Positions 1-6,473 of a stretch of 12,017 nt of DNA are shown piece after piece. The position numbers and the translations under genes were made by a program. Source of the stretch: Hyphomicrobiales bacterium (lineage in GTDB: Bacteria > Pseudomonadota > Alphaproteobacteria > Rhizobiales > Beijerinckiaceae). Position 1 is the stretch's first letter; the number at the start of each line of letters is the position of its first letter. The stretch is from positions 1 to 12,017 of the forward strand of contig JAATEW010000062.1 of NCBI GenBank assembly GCA_015655535.1, given 5' to 3'. A model generated the notes under the pieces. It was not told where the DNA came from, searched no databases, and saw only the letters and a program-made list of their open reading frames with translations.

Positions 1-124
1 AGGCGCGGCGCGGCTCCTTGCCGATGACGATGATCGAATAGCGGCCAAGCGCATGCGCCGACAATTCCTCGACGAGCTTCGTCGCTGCCATCCCCTGCCC
101 GATGATGACGAGAGGCTCACTCAT
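1..124 (-). CDS. nirB: Nitrite reductase large subunit NirB, N-terminal fragment (runs off left edge)
   Basis: Only the first 41 codons lie in the window. They begin MSEPLVIIGQGMAATKLVEE and go on to a IIVIGKEPRRA segment. This is the N-terminal FAD-binding Rossmann strand and glycine loop (GxGMA) seen at the start of assimilatory NAD(P)H nitrite reductase large subunits, which reduce nitrite to ammonium in the cytoplasm using FAD, Fe-S and siroheme. The ATG overlaps the stop of the upstream transporter ATPase gene by one base (TGATG), which implies translational coupling and membership of the nitrate uptake operon. The N-terminus alone would also fit another FAD-dependent oxidoreductase, such as a separate NasB/NasC-type subunit. 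The context after a nitrate ABC transporter favours nitrite reductase. Confidence 0.75.
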   Translation of the reverse strand, partial: MSEPLVIIGQGMAATKLVEELSAHALGRYSIIVIGKEPRRA

Positions 125-930
125 CACGCCGCTTCGACAAAACGATTGCGCTCGTAGAGGAATTTCAGCACGGCTTCGCGCGCGGCGAGATAGGCCGGAT
201 GGCTCGCAAGTTCGAGCCTTTTGCGCGGACGTGGCAGGGCGATGTCGAGCACGTCGCCGATATGGGCCGAAGGTCCGTTGGTCATCATCACGATGCGATC
301 GGAGAGCAGCACGGCCTCGTCGACATCATGCGTAATCATGATGACCGTGTTCCCGAGATTGACATGGATCTGCATGAGCGAATCCTGCAGATGCGCACGC
401 GTCAAGGCATCGAGCGCACCGAAGGGCTCGTCGAGCAGCAGCACCTTCGGTTGCATGGCGAGCGCGCGGGCGATGCCGACGCGCTGTTTCATGCCGCCGG
501 AAATCTCCGACGGCCTTTTGTCCTTGGCATGGCCCATCTGCACGAGATCGAGATTATGCAGCGTCCAATCGCGGCGCTCCTTCTTCGACTTCGTTTTGCC
601 GAAGACTTTATCGACCGCGAGATTCACATTGTCGAAAACGGTGAGCCAAGGCAGCAGCGAATGGTTCTGGAAAACCACCGCGCGGTCCGGACCAGGCGTA
701 TTCACTTCCTGATCTTCGAGCAGGATCACGCCGGACGAAACTTTGGTGAGGCCAGCGACAAGGTTCAGCAATGTCGACTTGCCGCAACCGGAATGGCCGA
801 TGATCGCAACGAATTCGCCTTCATCGACCGTCAGATTGATGTCCTTCAAGACCTCGCTCGCGGTGCCGCGTTGCGAAAAGACCTTGTCGACGTGATCGAT
901 CTTTAAAAAATTGCGTTTGAGCGAAGCCAT
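124..930 (-). CDS. nrtD: Nitrate/nitrite ABC transporter ATP-binding protein (NrtD/NasD type)
   Basis: This 268-aa ATPase energises nitrate import at the inner membrane. It has Walker A GHSGCGKST (residues 45-53), Q-loop Gln88, signature SGGMKQR (144-150), Walker B VLLLDE (163-168), D-loop GALD (171-174) and switch His201. The pattern is typical of the nitrate/sulfonate/taurine branch of ABC ATPases. It lacks the NrtA-like C-terminal domain of cyanobacterial NrtC, so it matches NrtD or NasD rather than NrtC. The open frame extends upstream to 1068, but that part lies inside nrtB. The ATG at 930 is preceded by GAGGA at a suitable distance and sits 11 bp after the nrtB stop. It is the third gene of the nrtA operon. 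Substrate is inferred from the neighbours. Confidence 0.9.
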   Translation of the reverse strand: MASLKRNFLKIDHVDKVFSQRGTASEVLKDINLTVDEGEFVAIIGHSGCGKSTLLNLVAGLTKVSSGVILLEDQEVNTPGPDRAVVFQNHSLLPWLTVFDNVNLAVDKVFGKTKSKKERRDWTLHNLDLVQMGHAKDKRPSEISGGMKQRVGIARALAMQPKVLLLDEPFGALDALTRAHLQDSLMQIHVNLGNTVIMITHDVDEAVLLSDRIVMMTNGPSAHIGDVLDIALPRPRKRLELASHPAYLAAREAVLKFLYERNRFVEAA

Positions 931-941
931 GGCCTTTGTCC

Positions 942-1850
942 TCAATTCGCAGGCGTGCCGCGCGCGGCCAAAGTGCCGAGCGCCGACACAAGACGATCCA
1001 GCACGAAGCCGACGATGCCGATATAGGCGAGCGCGACGATGATGTCGGGAATGCGCGACGAGTTCCACGCGTCCCAGATAAAGAAGCCGATGCCGACGCC
1101 GCCGGTCAGCATCTCAGCCGCGACGATCGCAAGCCATGCGAGGCCGATGCCGATCCGAAGACCGGTGAAAATATAAGGCGCCGCCGAAGGCAGCATGATG
1201 CGCCAGAAAAATTCGAAATGATTGAGCCGCAGCACCGCCGCGACATTGCGATAGTCTTGCGGAATGTTCCTGATGCCGACGGCCGTGTTGATGATGATCG
1301 GCCATATGCTCGTAATGAAGATCACGAAGATCGCCGACGGGCGGCTGTCGCGGAAGGCCGCGAGCGCGATCGGCAGCCAGGCGAGCGGCGGCACCGTGCG
1401 CAAAATCTGAAAGACCGGGTCTAGCCCGCGCATCGCCCAATCGGATTGGCCGATGAGCGCGCCGAGTAGGACGCCGGCGATGGCCGCGAGACCGAAGCCG
1501 AAGGCCACGCGCTCCAGCGACACCAGCACGCGCCAGCCGAGGCCTATGTCCTGGCTGCCGTAGTCGAAGAAAGGATGCAGGATCAGATCCTGTGCTTGCG
1601 CCCAGACGGTGGAGGGCGGCGGCAGGCTCGCGCCGGGCTTTTCGCAGAGAAGCTGCCAGATGAGCAGAAGGATCGCGACCGTCACCAAGGGCGGCACGAC
1701 TTTCCTCAAAAGGCCCATGCCGAGCGAGGCGAGTTTTCCCCAAATCGGCCGGCGCTGTGACGCGAACTTGACGACGATCGGCGCGGCGACCGCGATCGGC
1801 GGCCTTGAGTCCTGTCCGTCAGTGTTCGTGGTGTGCAAGGCGAGGCCCAT
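942..1850 (-). CDS. nrtB: Nitrate ABC transporter permease NrtB
   Basis: This 302-aa inner-membrane permease is expected to form the nitrate channel with the ATPase encoded next. A hydrophilic N-terminal tail of about 50 residues is followed by hydrophobic segments near residues 51-69, 114-135, 146-166, 172-192, 226-248 and 267-288. The cytoplasmic coupling loop (about residues 200-231) reads NVAAVLRLNHFEFFWRIMLP and then a Pro/Gly pattern ending in GLRIGIGLAWLAIVAAEML, which is very characteristic of the NrtB/CmpB permease family. The ATG at 1850 has AAGGA about 9 nt upstream. It starts 40 bp after the nrtA stop and ends 11 bp before the ATPase start, consistent with one operon. Confidence 0.92.
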   Translation of the reverse strand: MGLALHTTNTDGQDSRPPIAVAAPIVVKFASQRRPIWGKLASLGMGLLRKVVPPLVTVAILLLIWQLLCEKPGASLPPPSTVWAQAQDLILHPFFDYGSQDIGLGWRVLVSLERVAFGFGLAAIAGVLLGALIGQSDWAMRGLDPVFQILRTVPPLAWLPIALAAFRDSRPSAIFVIFITSIWPIIINTAVGIRNIPQDYRNVAAVLRLNHFEFFWRIMLPSAAPYIFTGLRIGIGLAWLAIVAAEMLTGGVGIGFFIWDAWNSSRIPDIIVALAYIGIVGFVLDRLVSALGTLAARGTPAN

Positions 1851-1890
1851 TACTCAAGTCCTTTGAAGTTCGGCTCGATGCGACGGAATT

Positions 1891-3231
1891 TCAAGAGATG
1901 CGTTTGATCGAAAGGCTCGCGAGATAGGCAGCCGGATCGGCCGGATCGAAGACTTTCCCGTCGAAGAAAGTCTCCTTCCCGCGCGAGGTCGAAGCCGGAA
2001 TGTCGGCCGCTCCGACGCCGAGCGTCTTCGCGGCCTCGCGCCAGAGATCCTCGCGATTGACCTTGTCGACGAGCGCCTTGATATCAGTCGCAGGATCGAA
2101 CTTGCCCCAGCGGATATCTTCGGTCACGAACCAAGTGTCGTGGCTCTTATAGGGATAAGAGACGCCGCCGGCCCAAAACTTCATGTAAAGGTCGGTGCCC
2201 TTGGCGACGCGGCCATTGCCGTAGTTAATGTCGCCCTTGAGGCGCCCGAGAATATCGGCGGGCGGCACGTTAAACCATTGACGGCGGCTGAGGATCGCGG
2301 CCATCTCGTCTTTGTTTTCTTGTTTGTCGCACCATTGCTGGGCTTCCATCGCGGCCATCAGCAGAGCTTGCGTGGTCTTCGGATATTTGTCGGCGAAGGC
2401 GGCGCGGACGCCGAGTGCCTTCTCGGGATGTTTCTTCCAGATCTCGCCGGTCGTGCAGGCCGTATAGCCGATGCCCTGATTGACAAGCTGCTCGTTCCAG
2501 GGCTCGCCAACGCAAAAGGCATCCATATTGCCGACCTTCATGTTCGCGACCATCTGCGGCGGCGGAACGACGATGGTCGAGACATCCTTATCGGGGTCAA
2601 TGCCGCCAGCGGCGAGCCAATAGCGAATCCAGAGATCATGCGTACCGCCGGGGAAAGTCATGGCGACTTTCACCTCTTTGCCTTGCGCTTTCTTCGCAGC
2701 GAAAGCCGCCTTCAAGGGCGAAGAGTCGATGCCGACCTTCAGGTCGGCATATTCGCTCGCAACCGAAATCCCCTGGCTGTCGTAGTTGAGGCGCGCCAGA
2801 ATATACATCGGCACGGGCACATTGTTTTGCGTGACCTTGCCGGCCGAGATCAGATAGGGCAGAGGCGACAATATATGCGCGCCGTCGATGCCATTGGCGT
2901 CCGAGCCGAGCACGAGATTGTCGCGCGTGGTGCCCCAGGAGGCCTGCTTCGAGACCTCGGCATTCTTCAACCCATATTTGTCGAAGATGCCTTTCTCTTT
3001 GGCGATGATCAGAGGCGCCGCATCGGTCAAGGCAATATAGCCGAGCACGACCTTATCGACCTCCGGCCCGGCCGCATCGGCAAAGACGCCCCCCGGAAAT
3101 CCCATAGCCCCAAAGGCTGCGAGACCGGCGGAGGATTTCAAAAACGCCCGGCGCGTCGAGCCGCCATCGATTTTGGGGCCGCCATTGATCTCGGAATGGG
3201 TCGCGTCCGTCACTGTCGAGAGAATGCCCAT
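1891..3231 (-). CDS. nrtA: Tat-exported nitrate-binding protein NrtA
   Basis: This is a 446-aa periplasmic substrate-binding protein of the NrtA/CmpA/NasF family that delivers nitrate to NrtB. A twin-arginine signal STRRAFLK (residues 25-32) is followed by a hydrophobic stretch and a likely cleavage site after VFA (about residue 51). Family motifs include GYIALTDAAPLIIAKEKGIF near the mature N-terminus, VVPPPQMV (221-228) and FCVGEPWN (239-246). The reading frame is open back to a TTG at 3270, but that codon lies in the U-tract of the leader terminator, so a start there is unlikely. ATG 3231 has GGAG upstream at a longish distance. TTG 3237 is a better-spaced alternative. Expression is probably controlled by NasT antitermination in the leader. 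Family confidence is high; the exact start is less certain. Confidence 0.93.
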   Translation of the reverse strand: MGILSTVTDATHSEINGGPKIDGGSTRRAFLKSSAGLAAFGAMGFPGGVFADAAGPEVDKVVLGYIALTDAAPLIIAKEKGIFDKYGLKNAEVSKQASWGTTRDNLVLGSDANGIDGAHILSPLPYLISAGKVTQNNVPVPMYILARLNYDSQGISVASEYADLKVGIDSSPLKAAFAAKKAQGKEVKVAMTFPGGTHDLWIRYWLAAGGIDPDKDVSTIVVPPPQMVANMKVGNMDAFCVGEPWNEQLVNQGIGYTACTTGEIWKKHPEKALGVRAAFADKYPKTTQALLMAAMEAQQWCDKQENKDEMAAILSRRQWFNVPPADILGRLKGDINYGNGRVAKGTDLYMKFWAGGVSYPYKSHDTWFVTEDIRWGKFDPATDIKALVDKVNREDLWREAAKTLGVGAADIPASTSRGKETFFDGKVFDPADPAAYLASLSIKRIS

Positions 3232-3260
3232 AGCCAAGTTTCGACTCCAAAAGAGGGTTG

Positions 3261-3362
3261 AAAAACGCAAAAAGCCGCTGGTTCACGCTGCCACATCCTT
3301 ATGGCAGGTGAAATCAGCGGCATTGCTGAGCGTCTAGCCCCTCGTTGGACAAGATGCGATAT
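3261..3362 (-). promoter_or_regulatory. NasT-responsive ANTAR antitermination leader of nrtABD-nirB
   Basis: Two adjacent hairpins can be drawn on the minus strand. P1 (3353 to 3334) pairs CTTGTCC with GGGCTAG around the six-base loop AACGAG, with one T-T mismatch and one G-T pair. After a 4-nt linker, P2 (3329 to 3314) pairs TCAGC with GCTGA around the six-base loop AATGCC. Both loops have A at position 1 and G at position 4, the known hallmark of RNAs bound by ANTAR-domain proteins. The 5' arm of the downstream terminator begins inside the P2 loop and runs through its 3' arm, so P2 and the terminator exclude each other. nasT, which encodes an ANTAR protein, lies just upstream. Confidence 0.88.
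3269..3321 (-). terminator. Intrinsic terminator in the nrtA leader (antitermination target)
   Basis: On the minus strand GCCGCTG (3321 to 3315) pairs with CAGCGGC (3280 to 3274). The stem continues inward as TTCAC/GTGAA and CTGCCA/TGGCAG around an 8-nt loop, with a small internal loop and one bulge. About 18 base pairs are followed at once by TTTTTGCGTTTTT. It lies between the predicted transcription start and the nrtA start, so it must be bypassed for nrtA expression. Confidence 0.9.
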
Positions 3363-3368
3363 GTCCAT

Positions 3369-3398
3369 CTAATAGCCGAAAAAAGCCTTTAAAGTCAA
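3369..3398 (-). promoter_or_regulatory. Candidate sigma-70-type promoter for the nrtA operon
   Basis: On the minus strand TTGACT (3398 to 3393) is separated by 18 nt from TATTAG (3374 to 3369), matching 5/6 and 4/6 of the housekeeping consensus. Initiation would fall near 3362, just ahead of the P1 hairpin, which is where an ANTAR leader should begin. The assignment rests on consensus and position only. Confidence 0.55.
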
Positions 3399-3403
3399 TA
3401 TGT

Positions 3404-3425
3404 TATATGCCTATATGCCAGGCAT
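3404..3425. repeat. Operator-like repeats upstream of the nrtA promoter
   Basis: The plus strand has two back-to-back copies of TATATGCC (3404-3411 and 3412-3419). The second overlaps a perfect inverted repeat ATGCC-A-GGCAT (3415-3425). The cluster begins 5 bp upstream of the candidate -35 box, a typical place for an activator site. No specific regulator is recognised. Confidence 0.35.
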
Positions 3426-3452
3426 GTCTTGCTTAAATCTTAGCTCCATTGC

Positions 3453-4523
3453 TTAATTCTTAATCCGGCCAAAGACCTCAAGCTTGAGGGTTTCAGCCGG
3501 TTCGAAATGAGCGTCGCCAGCGAGATCCGGCCGGTAGACGGAGCGCGCCTTGGCGTCCTGTCCGTCCGCGACTTGGCCGGCTGCGCGCATCTGGGCGTAG
3601 AGCCAATCGGCATGCGCCGGATTGGCGAAAGTCGCAGCCCGGTCGAGCCTTATCGTCGCCGTCTTCACCTTGGGCTCACGCTCCGGATCGAGGATCGCGC
3701 ACAAAAGCTCGATCGGGACATGGAGGCCCGCGTCCTGCGACAGAAGATAGGCGAGATCTTCGATATGGTTTTTGTCGGAGGCCCAATCGGCGGCGGCTCT
3801 GATCGCGCGCGACAGGGCTTTGACGCTATCGGGATCGGCGGAGGCGGCATCGGCCCGAAAAGCCAGGAGCTTTTCGGGACAATTGCGGACAATGTCGCGG
3901 CCGCGATGAACGATGTATCCGACACCCGCCTCCACCGCGAGGCCGTTCCATGGCGCACCGACGCAGAACCCGTCGATCACGCCGCTGCGCAAGCTCTCGA
4001 CCATGAAGGGCGGCGGCACGACAATGAGATTGACGTCGGTTTTCGATTCAAGCCCGCCGGCCGAAAACCAGAGACGCAATTGATAATGATGCGTCGAAAA
4101 CGGAAAGACATGCGCGAAAGTCAAAGGCGCGGCACTGTCAGCACGCCGTTTCGCGACGATTTTCGCAAGCGCCTGTGCCGTGACGTAGGGATCGGCGGGA
4201 TCGCCCTCCGCTATCGACATCACTTCGGCATAAAGCGGCCGCGATAAAGTAATGGCATTGCCGTCGAGCCCCAAGGCTACGGGAGCGACGAGCGGAATTT
4301 CGATATAGCCGAGACCAAGACAAACCGCCATGGCGGACGGCGCCAGCATATGGGCGGCATCGAAAATGCCGACGCCAAGTTTGTCGCGGATATTCGCCCA
4401 AGAGGTTTCTCGAACGAGATCGAGATCGAGGCCCTCGGCGGCGGCGAAATCATAGGCCCGCGCGACATGAAGAAGCGCCGAGTCGACCAGCGGAATATAG
4501 CCGATGCGGAGGGTTTTCGTCAT
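3453..4523 (-). CDS. nasS: Nitrate sensor protein NasS
   Basis: This 356-aa homologue of nitrate-binding proteins starts directly at TKTLRIGYIPLVDSALLHVA with no signal peptide, so it should stay in the cytoplasm. It shares NrtA family motifs with the transporter protein encoded next: VVPPPFMV (168-175), FCVGAPWN (186-193) and SW at 41-42. In known NasST systems NasS binds NasT in the absence of nitrate and nitrite and releases it when they bind, which lets NasT prevent termination in the nas leader. The ATG at 4523 overlaps the nasT stop (ATGA), which implies translational coupling of the two partners. The alternative reading as a transporter subunit is disfavoured by the absent export signal and the nasT pairing. 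Confidence 0.92.
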   Translation of the reverse strand: MTKTLRIGYIPLVDSALLHVARAYDFAAAEGLDLDLVRETSWANIRDKLGVGIFDAAHMLAPSAMAVCLGLGYIEIPLVAPVALGLDGNAITLSRPLYAEVMSIAEGDPADPYVTAQALAKIVAKRRADSAAPLTFAHVFPFSTHHYQLRLWFSAGGLESKTDVNLIVVPPPFMVESLRSGVIDGFCVGAPWNGLAVEAGVGYIVHRGRDIVRNCPEKLLAFRADAASADPDSVKALSRAIRAAADWASDKNHIEDLAYLLSQDAGLHVPIELLCAILDPEREPKVKTATIRLDRAATFANPAHADWLYAQMRAAGQVADGQDAKARSVYRPDLAGDAHFEPAETLKLEVFGRIKN

Positions 4524-5104
4524 CGCAGCAACTCCGCGGCCATGATAATCGAACGCGCCACGTCGGCGATCTTCTTGTTCTCGTTCATCGCCGTCTTGCG
4601 CATCATCGCATAGGCCTGCTCTTCGGGGATCGACTTCGCCTTCATCACGATGGCCTTGGCGCGATCGATCGCCTTGCGGTCCTCCAATTGCAGCTTGGTC
4701 GATTCCAACTCGTCCTTCAGCTTAGTGAAGGCGTTGAACCGCCGGATCGTGATATCGAGGATCGGCTTGACGCGCTCCTTGCGCAGCCCATCGACAATAT
4801 AGGCCGAGACGCCGGCATCGATCGCGGCATTGATCATGGACGTATCCGAATTGTCGACGAACATCGCAATCGGCCGGTCCATCGTGCGGCTGACCTCGAA
4901 CATTTGTTCGAGCACGTCGCGGCTCGGGCTTTCGAGATCGATGATGATGACGTCGGGCGTCAACGCATTCACCCGGGCGAGAATGTCGGAGGTGTCATCG
5001 ATGTGAATGACCTCGCAATGGCCCGCTTCGCGGAGACCGTCGCGCAGAACGGCCGCGCGAAGCGGGTTTTTATCGATGACGACGATTCGAAGATCCACAT
5101 CCAC
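4520..5104 (-). CDS. nasT: ANTAR-domain antiterminator NasT
   Basis: This 194-aa RNA-binding antiterminator has a receiver-like N-terminal domain (about residues 4-120) followed by an ANTAR domain (about 132-194, with the DRKAIDRAKAIVMK and AYAMMRKTAM helices). The usual phosphoacceptor aspartate is present (Asp56 in VIIIDLESPSRDV). The acidic pair near the N-terminus is reduced to one Asp (VVIDKNP), in keeping with control by NasS rather than by a kinase. The frame is open upstream to 5317, but residues there do not look like a protein domain. GTG 5104 has AGAGG eight bases upstream and gives the usual NasT length; GTG 5098 is a close alternative. The likely RNA target is the nrtA leader. 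Confidence 0.9.
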   Translation of the reverse strand: MDVDLRIVVIDKNPLRAAVLRDGLREAGHCEVIHIDDTSDILARVNALTPDVIIIDLESPSRDVLEQMFEVSRTMDRPIAMFVDNSDTSMINAAIDAGVSAYIVDGLRKERVKPILDITIRRFNAFTKLKDELESTKLQLEDRKAIDRAKAIVMKAKSIPEEQAYAMMRKTAMNENKKIADVARSIIMAAELLR

Positions 5105-5370
5105 GCGGGAGGCCTCTGGAGCAGTTCCGCTCGAGTGTATACTCAAACGATACGAAACCGCCCTCTTCTTTAAACCAGGGTATGTTCTGTCGGGCGCGCC
5201 CGATGTGATAGAGTCAAGAACCGGTTCCGGCAACAGCCTCGACCGGCGCCGGGCTCGCGCCGCTGAAAAGCGCCTCATATCCGGAAAGAACGCATAAATT
5301 TGCGTGGAATCGAGCAAAGCCGAGGTTTGGCGTCAAGCCTTCGTTAGATCAATGGGCAGAAGCTCGCTCC
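5105..5370. other. Divergent intergenic region between nasT and a membrane-protein gene
   Basis: No convincing gene is seen here. It must hold the nasT promoter (minus) and probably one for the plus-strand gene. A weak minus-strand candidate is TTGACG (5336 to 5331), 17 nt, TCGATT (5313 to 5308). Symmetric elements include the perfect palindrome TCGGGCGCGCCCGA (5190-5203), GAACCGGTTC (5219-5228), GAGT-GTAT-ACTC close to nasT, and ACGCA-TAAATT-TGCGT (5290-5305). I could not find a good sigma-54 (-24/-12) match by eye. Confidence 0.5.
5190..5203. repeat. 14-bp perfect palindrome upstream of nasT
   Basis: TCGGGCGCGCCCGA reads the same on both strands. It lies about 85 bp before the nasT start, near a minus-strand TTGACT that has no good -10 partner. 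It could be an operator, but GC-rich palindromes of this size can arise by chance in such a genome. Confidence 0.3.
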
Positions 5371-6009
5371 ATGCCCACGCCCGCGAAGCCCTTCGGCAGA
5401 CGCAATCTGCCTGTTCCACAGCCTTCTTCTCGGCCTGAGGCGGCCGCGGCGAGCCGCGACGCCGCGGAGCCGGCACAGACGCTTGCGCCTTCTTCCAATG
5501 CCGTCTCGACACCCGAGTCGGAAGCGCTTTTGAAATTCACGGCCGCATTGGCCGAGGAAAAGCAAAAAGCACAACAGGATAAATATACCGGCGGCGGCGC
5601 GTTGATCGTCCCGGCTTCGGGGCGCGCAGCGCTTCTGGCCGGGCTTGTGGTCGCCTGTCTTCATGCGAGCCTCGATCTCGGCGCAAGCGTCGCGCTTGGT
5701 CAAAAGCTCGGCACGATCTCAATCGACGGGCAGGCGCTTCCCATCGTGCCGCTCATTCTTTTGGGCAGCCTCTGGGCCGGCGCCGAATCGAGCGTGACGG
5801 GTATTTTCTTCGTCCGCACGCTGCTCGCGCCGCTACAAATGACTCATATCGCAGCCTATGCGATCTGCGGCGGTCTCGTCGCTTTGGCCTATGCCGCCAT
5901 CATGCAGGCGCTGGGATGGGGCAATTTCGAGGGCTTGCCAGTCGATGTCGCGATGGGCGTCGGCGCCGGTTTCTTCTACAGGCTCTTCGCTGGCACGCGA
6001 CCCGCCTGA
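5371..6009 (+). CDS. Hypothetical membrane protein with Pro/Ala-rich N-terminal region
   Basis: I do not recognise this 212-aa protein. Residues 1-50 are rich in Pro, Ala and Ser. Residues 50-72 form a short charged, helix-prone stretch containing ALAEEKQKAQQDKY. Four hydrophobic segments follow at about 86-108, 122-148, 158-182 and 191-207, so it should sit in the inner membrane with a soluble N-terminal head. No catalytic motif is visible. The ATG at 5371 has only a weak purine-rich stretch upstream (GGGCAGAAG), so the start is tentative. It is divergent from nasT and ends 115 bp before the next small gene. Codon use resembles the neighbours and the opposite strand offers nothing better, so I take it as a real gene. 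Confidence 0.7.
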   Translation: MPTPAKPFGRRNLPVPQPSSRPEAAAASRDAAEPAQTLAPSSNAVSTPESEALLKFTAALAEEKQKAQQDKYTGGGALIVPASGRAALLAGLVVACLHASLDLGASVALGQKLGTISIDGQALPIVPLILLGSLWAGAESSVTGIFFVRTLLAPLQMTHIAAYAICGGLVALAYAAIMQALGWGNFEGLPVDVAMGVGAGFFYRLFAGTRPA

Positions 6010-6124
6010 CGCGGCGCACCTTCGCGTCATCAATCCTTATTGGAGCATTGCTTTTATCGCGCCGGCACGATTGAACTGTCCAATCGGGCCGCGATTCTCT
6101 CGCCCCAATCGGATGAGTTCCTTC

Positions 6125-6316
6125 ATGCGCAGACGCCTCACACCGCCGACATTTCCCGTCTTCATTATTTCCTTGATTCTCGCCGTCCTGGCCGTGGTCA
6201 GCATGTTCACGAATGTGCCGGTCATCGGACATTATCTCGCGGGGCAACACCGCTTCTGGGTGATGGGCGCGGCCTATCTGATCTTGTTCATCGGAGTCCT
6301 CTTCGACGGTCTCTGA
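6125..6316 (+). CDS. Small conserved-looking two-TM membrane protein
   Basis: This encodes 63 residues: a basic start (MRRR), a first hydrophobic helix (about 10-28, FPVFIISLILAVLAVVSMF), a polar linker containing NVPVIGHYLAGQHRFW, and a second helix (about 44-60). The layout resembles small two-TM inner-membrane proteins of unknown role that are common in Rhizobiales; this is recollection, not a search. ATG 6125 has GGATGAG upstream. ATG 6113 in the same frame would add four residues with a poorer ribosome site. Transcription may continue from the preceding gene. A stem-loop at 6340-6365 follows the stop. Confidence 0.65.
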   Translation: MRRRLTPPTFPVFIISLILAVLAVVSMFTNVPVIGHYLAGQHRFWVMGAAYLILFIGVLFDGL

Positions 6317-6339
6317 ATCACTGCTTGAATTGTTACGCA

Positions 6340-6365
6340 TGAAACATCGGATCGCCGATGTTTCA
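6340..6365 (+). terminator. 11-bp perfect inverted repeat, probable terminator
   Basis: TGAAACATCGG (6340-6350) and CCGATGTTTCA (6355-6365) form a perfect stem with the 4-nt loop ATCG, 24 bp after the stop of the 63-aa gene and just before the next promoter. The following sequence (CCTTTCTG) is only weakly T-rich, so an intrinsic terminator is likely but not certain. Confidence 0.55.
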
Positions 6366-6380
6366 CCTTTCTGTGATGCC

Positions 6381-6410
6381 GGGAATAAGAAGCATCATGG
6401 GCGAGTCTCT
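6381..6410 (+). promoter_or_regulatory. Candidate ECF-sigma promoter of the small secreted peptide gene
   Basis: GGGAATAA (6381-6388) is separated by 14 nt from GAGTCTCT (6403-6410). The same two blocks at identical spacing occur at 6868-6897 ahead of the sigma factor operon, and the 13-nt ATGCCGGGAATAA is identical in both. The geometry (GGAATAA, 16 nt, GTCT) resembles the RpoE-type ECF promoter, which has GGAACTT then TCTAA at similar spacing. Transcription would start near 6416. Confidence 0.72.
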
Positions 6411-6420
6411 ATCGTAGTTC

Positions 6421-6446
6421 GCAAATTCGAATGAGCTCGAATTTGC
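6421..6446 (+). repeat. Inverted repeat in the 5' leader of the small peptide gene
   Basis: GCAAATTCGA (6421-6430) and TCGAATTTGC (6437-6446) are perfect 10-bp arms around the 6-nt spacer ATGAGC. It begins a few bases after the predicted start of transcription, so the mRNA would begin with a stem-loop. It may act as an mRNA stabiliser or as an operator. It ends 27 bp before the ATG. Confidence 0.6.
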
Positions 6447-6473
6447 TGACGTCATAGCGATAGGAGCAAAACC

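Noticed and set aside
931..1068. Extended start of the transporter ATPase gene inside nrtB
   Set aside because: The added 46 residues are an Arg/His-rich out-of-frame shadow of nrtB, and ATG 930 has a good ribosome site and the normal family length.
2140..3261. 373-aa open frame on the plus strand
   Set aside because: It is antisense to nrtA, which has full family motifs, and its composition is typical of a shadow frame.
3232..3270. Extended nrtA start at TTG 3270
   Set aside because: The codon lies in the U-tract of the leader terminator, has no ribosome site, and would place translation initiation inside the regulatory structure.
3404..3420. Possible sigma-54 promoter (TGGCATATAGGCATA on the minus strand)
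   Set aside because: The distance between the GG and GC elements is too short for a -24/-12 promoter, and a well-spaced TTGACT/TATTAG pair lies just downstream.
5290..5305. TAAATT within ACGCA-TAAATT-TGCGT as a -10 box for the plus-strand gene
   Set aside because: No -35-like hexamer is found 16-18 nt upstream, so I list it only as a symmetric element of the intergenic region.
5105..5317. NasT extended to 5317 (265 aa)
   Set aside because: The extra 71 residues show no domain character and NasT proteins are about 195 aa. GTG 5104 has AGAGG at proper spacing.
6381..6410. General stress (EcfG-type) promoter GGAAC-N16/17-CGTT
   Set aside because: The upstream block lacks the GGAAC pattern and no CGTT stands at the right distance. 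The match is better to an RpoE-like GGAATAA/GTCT form shared with the sigma operon.
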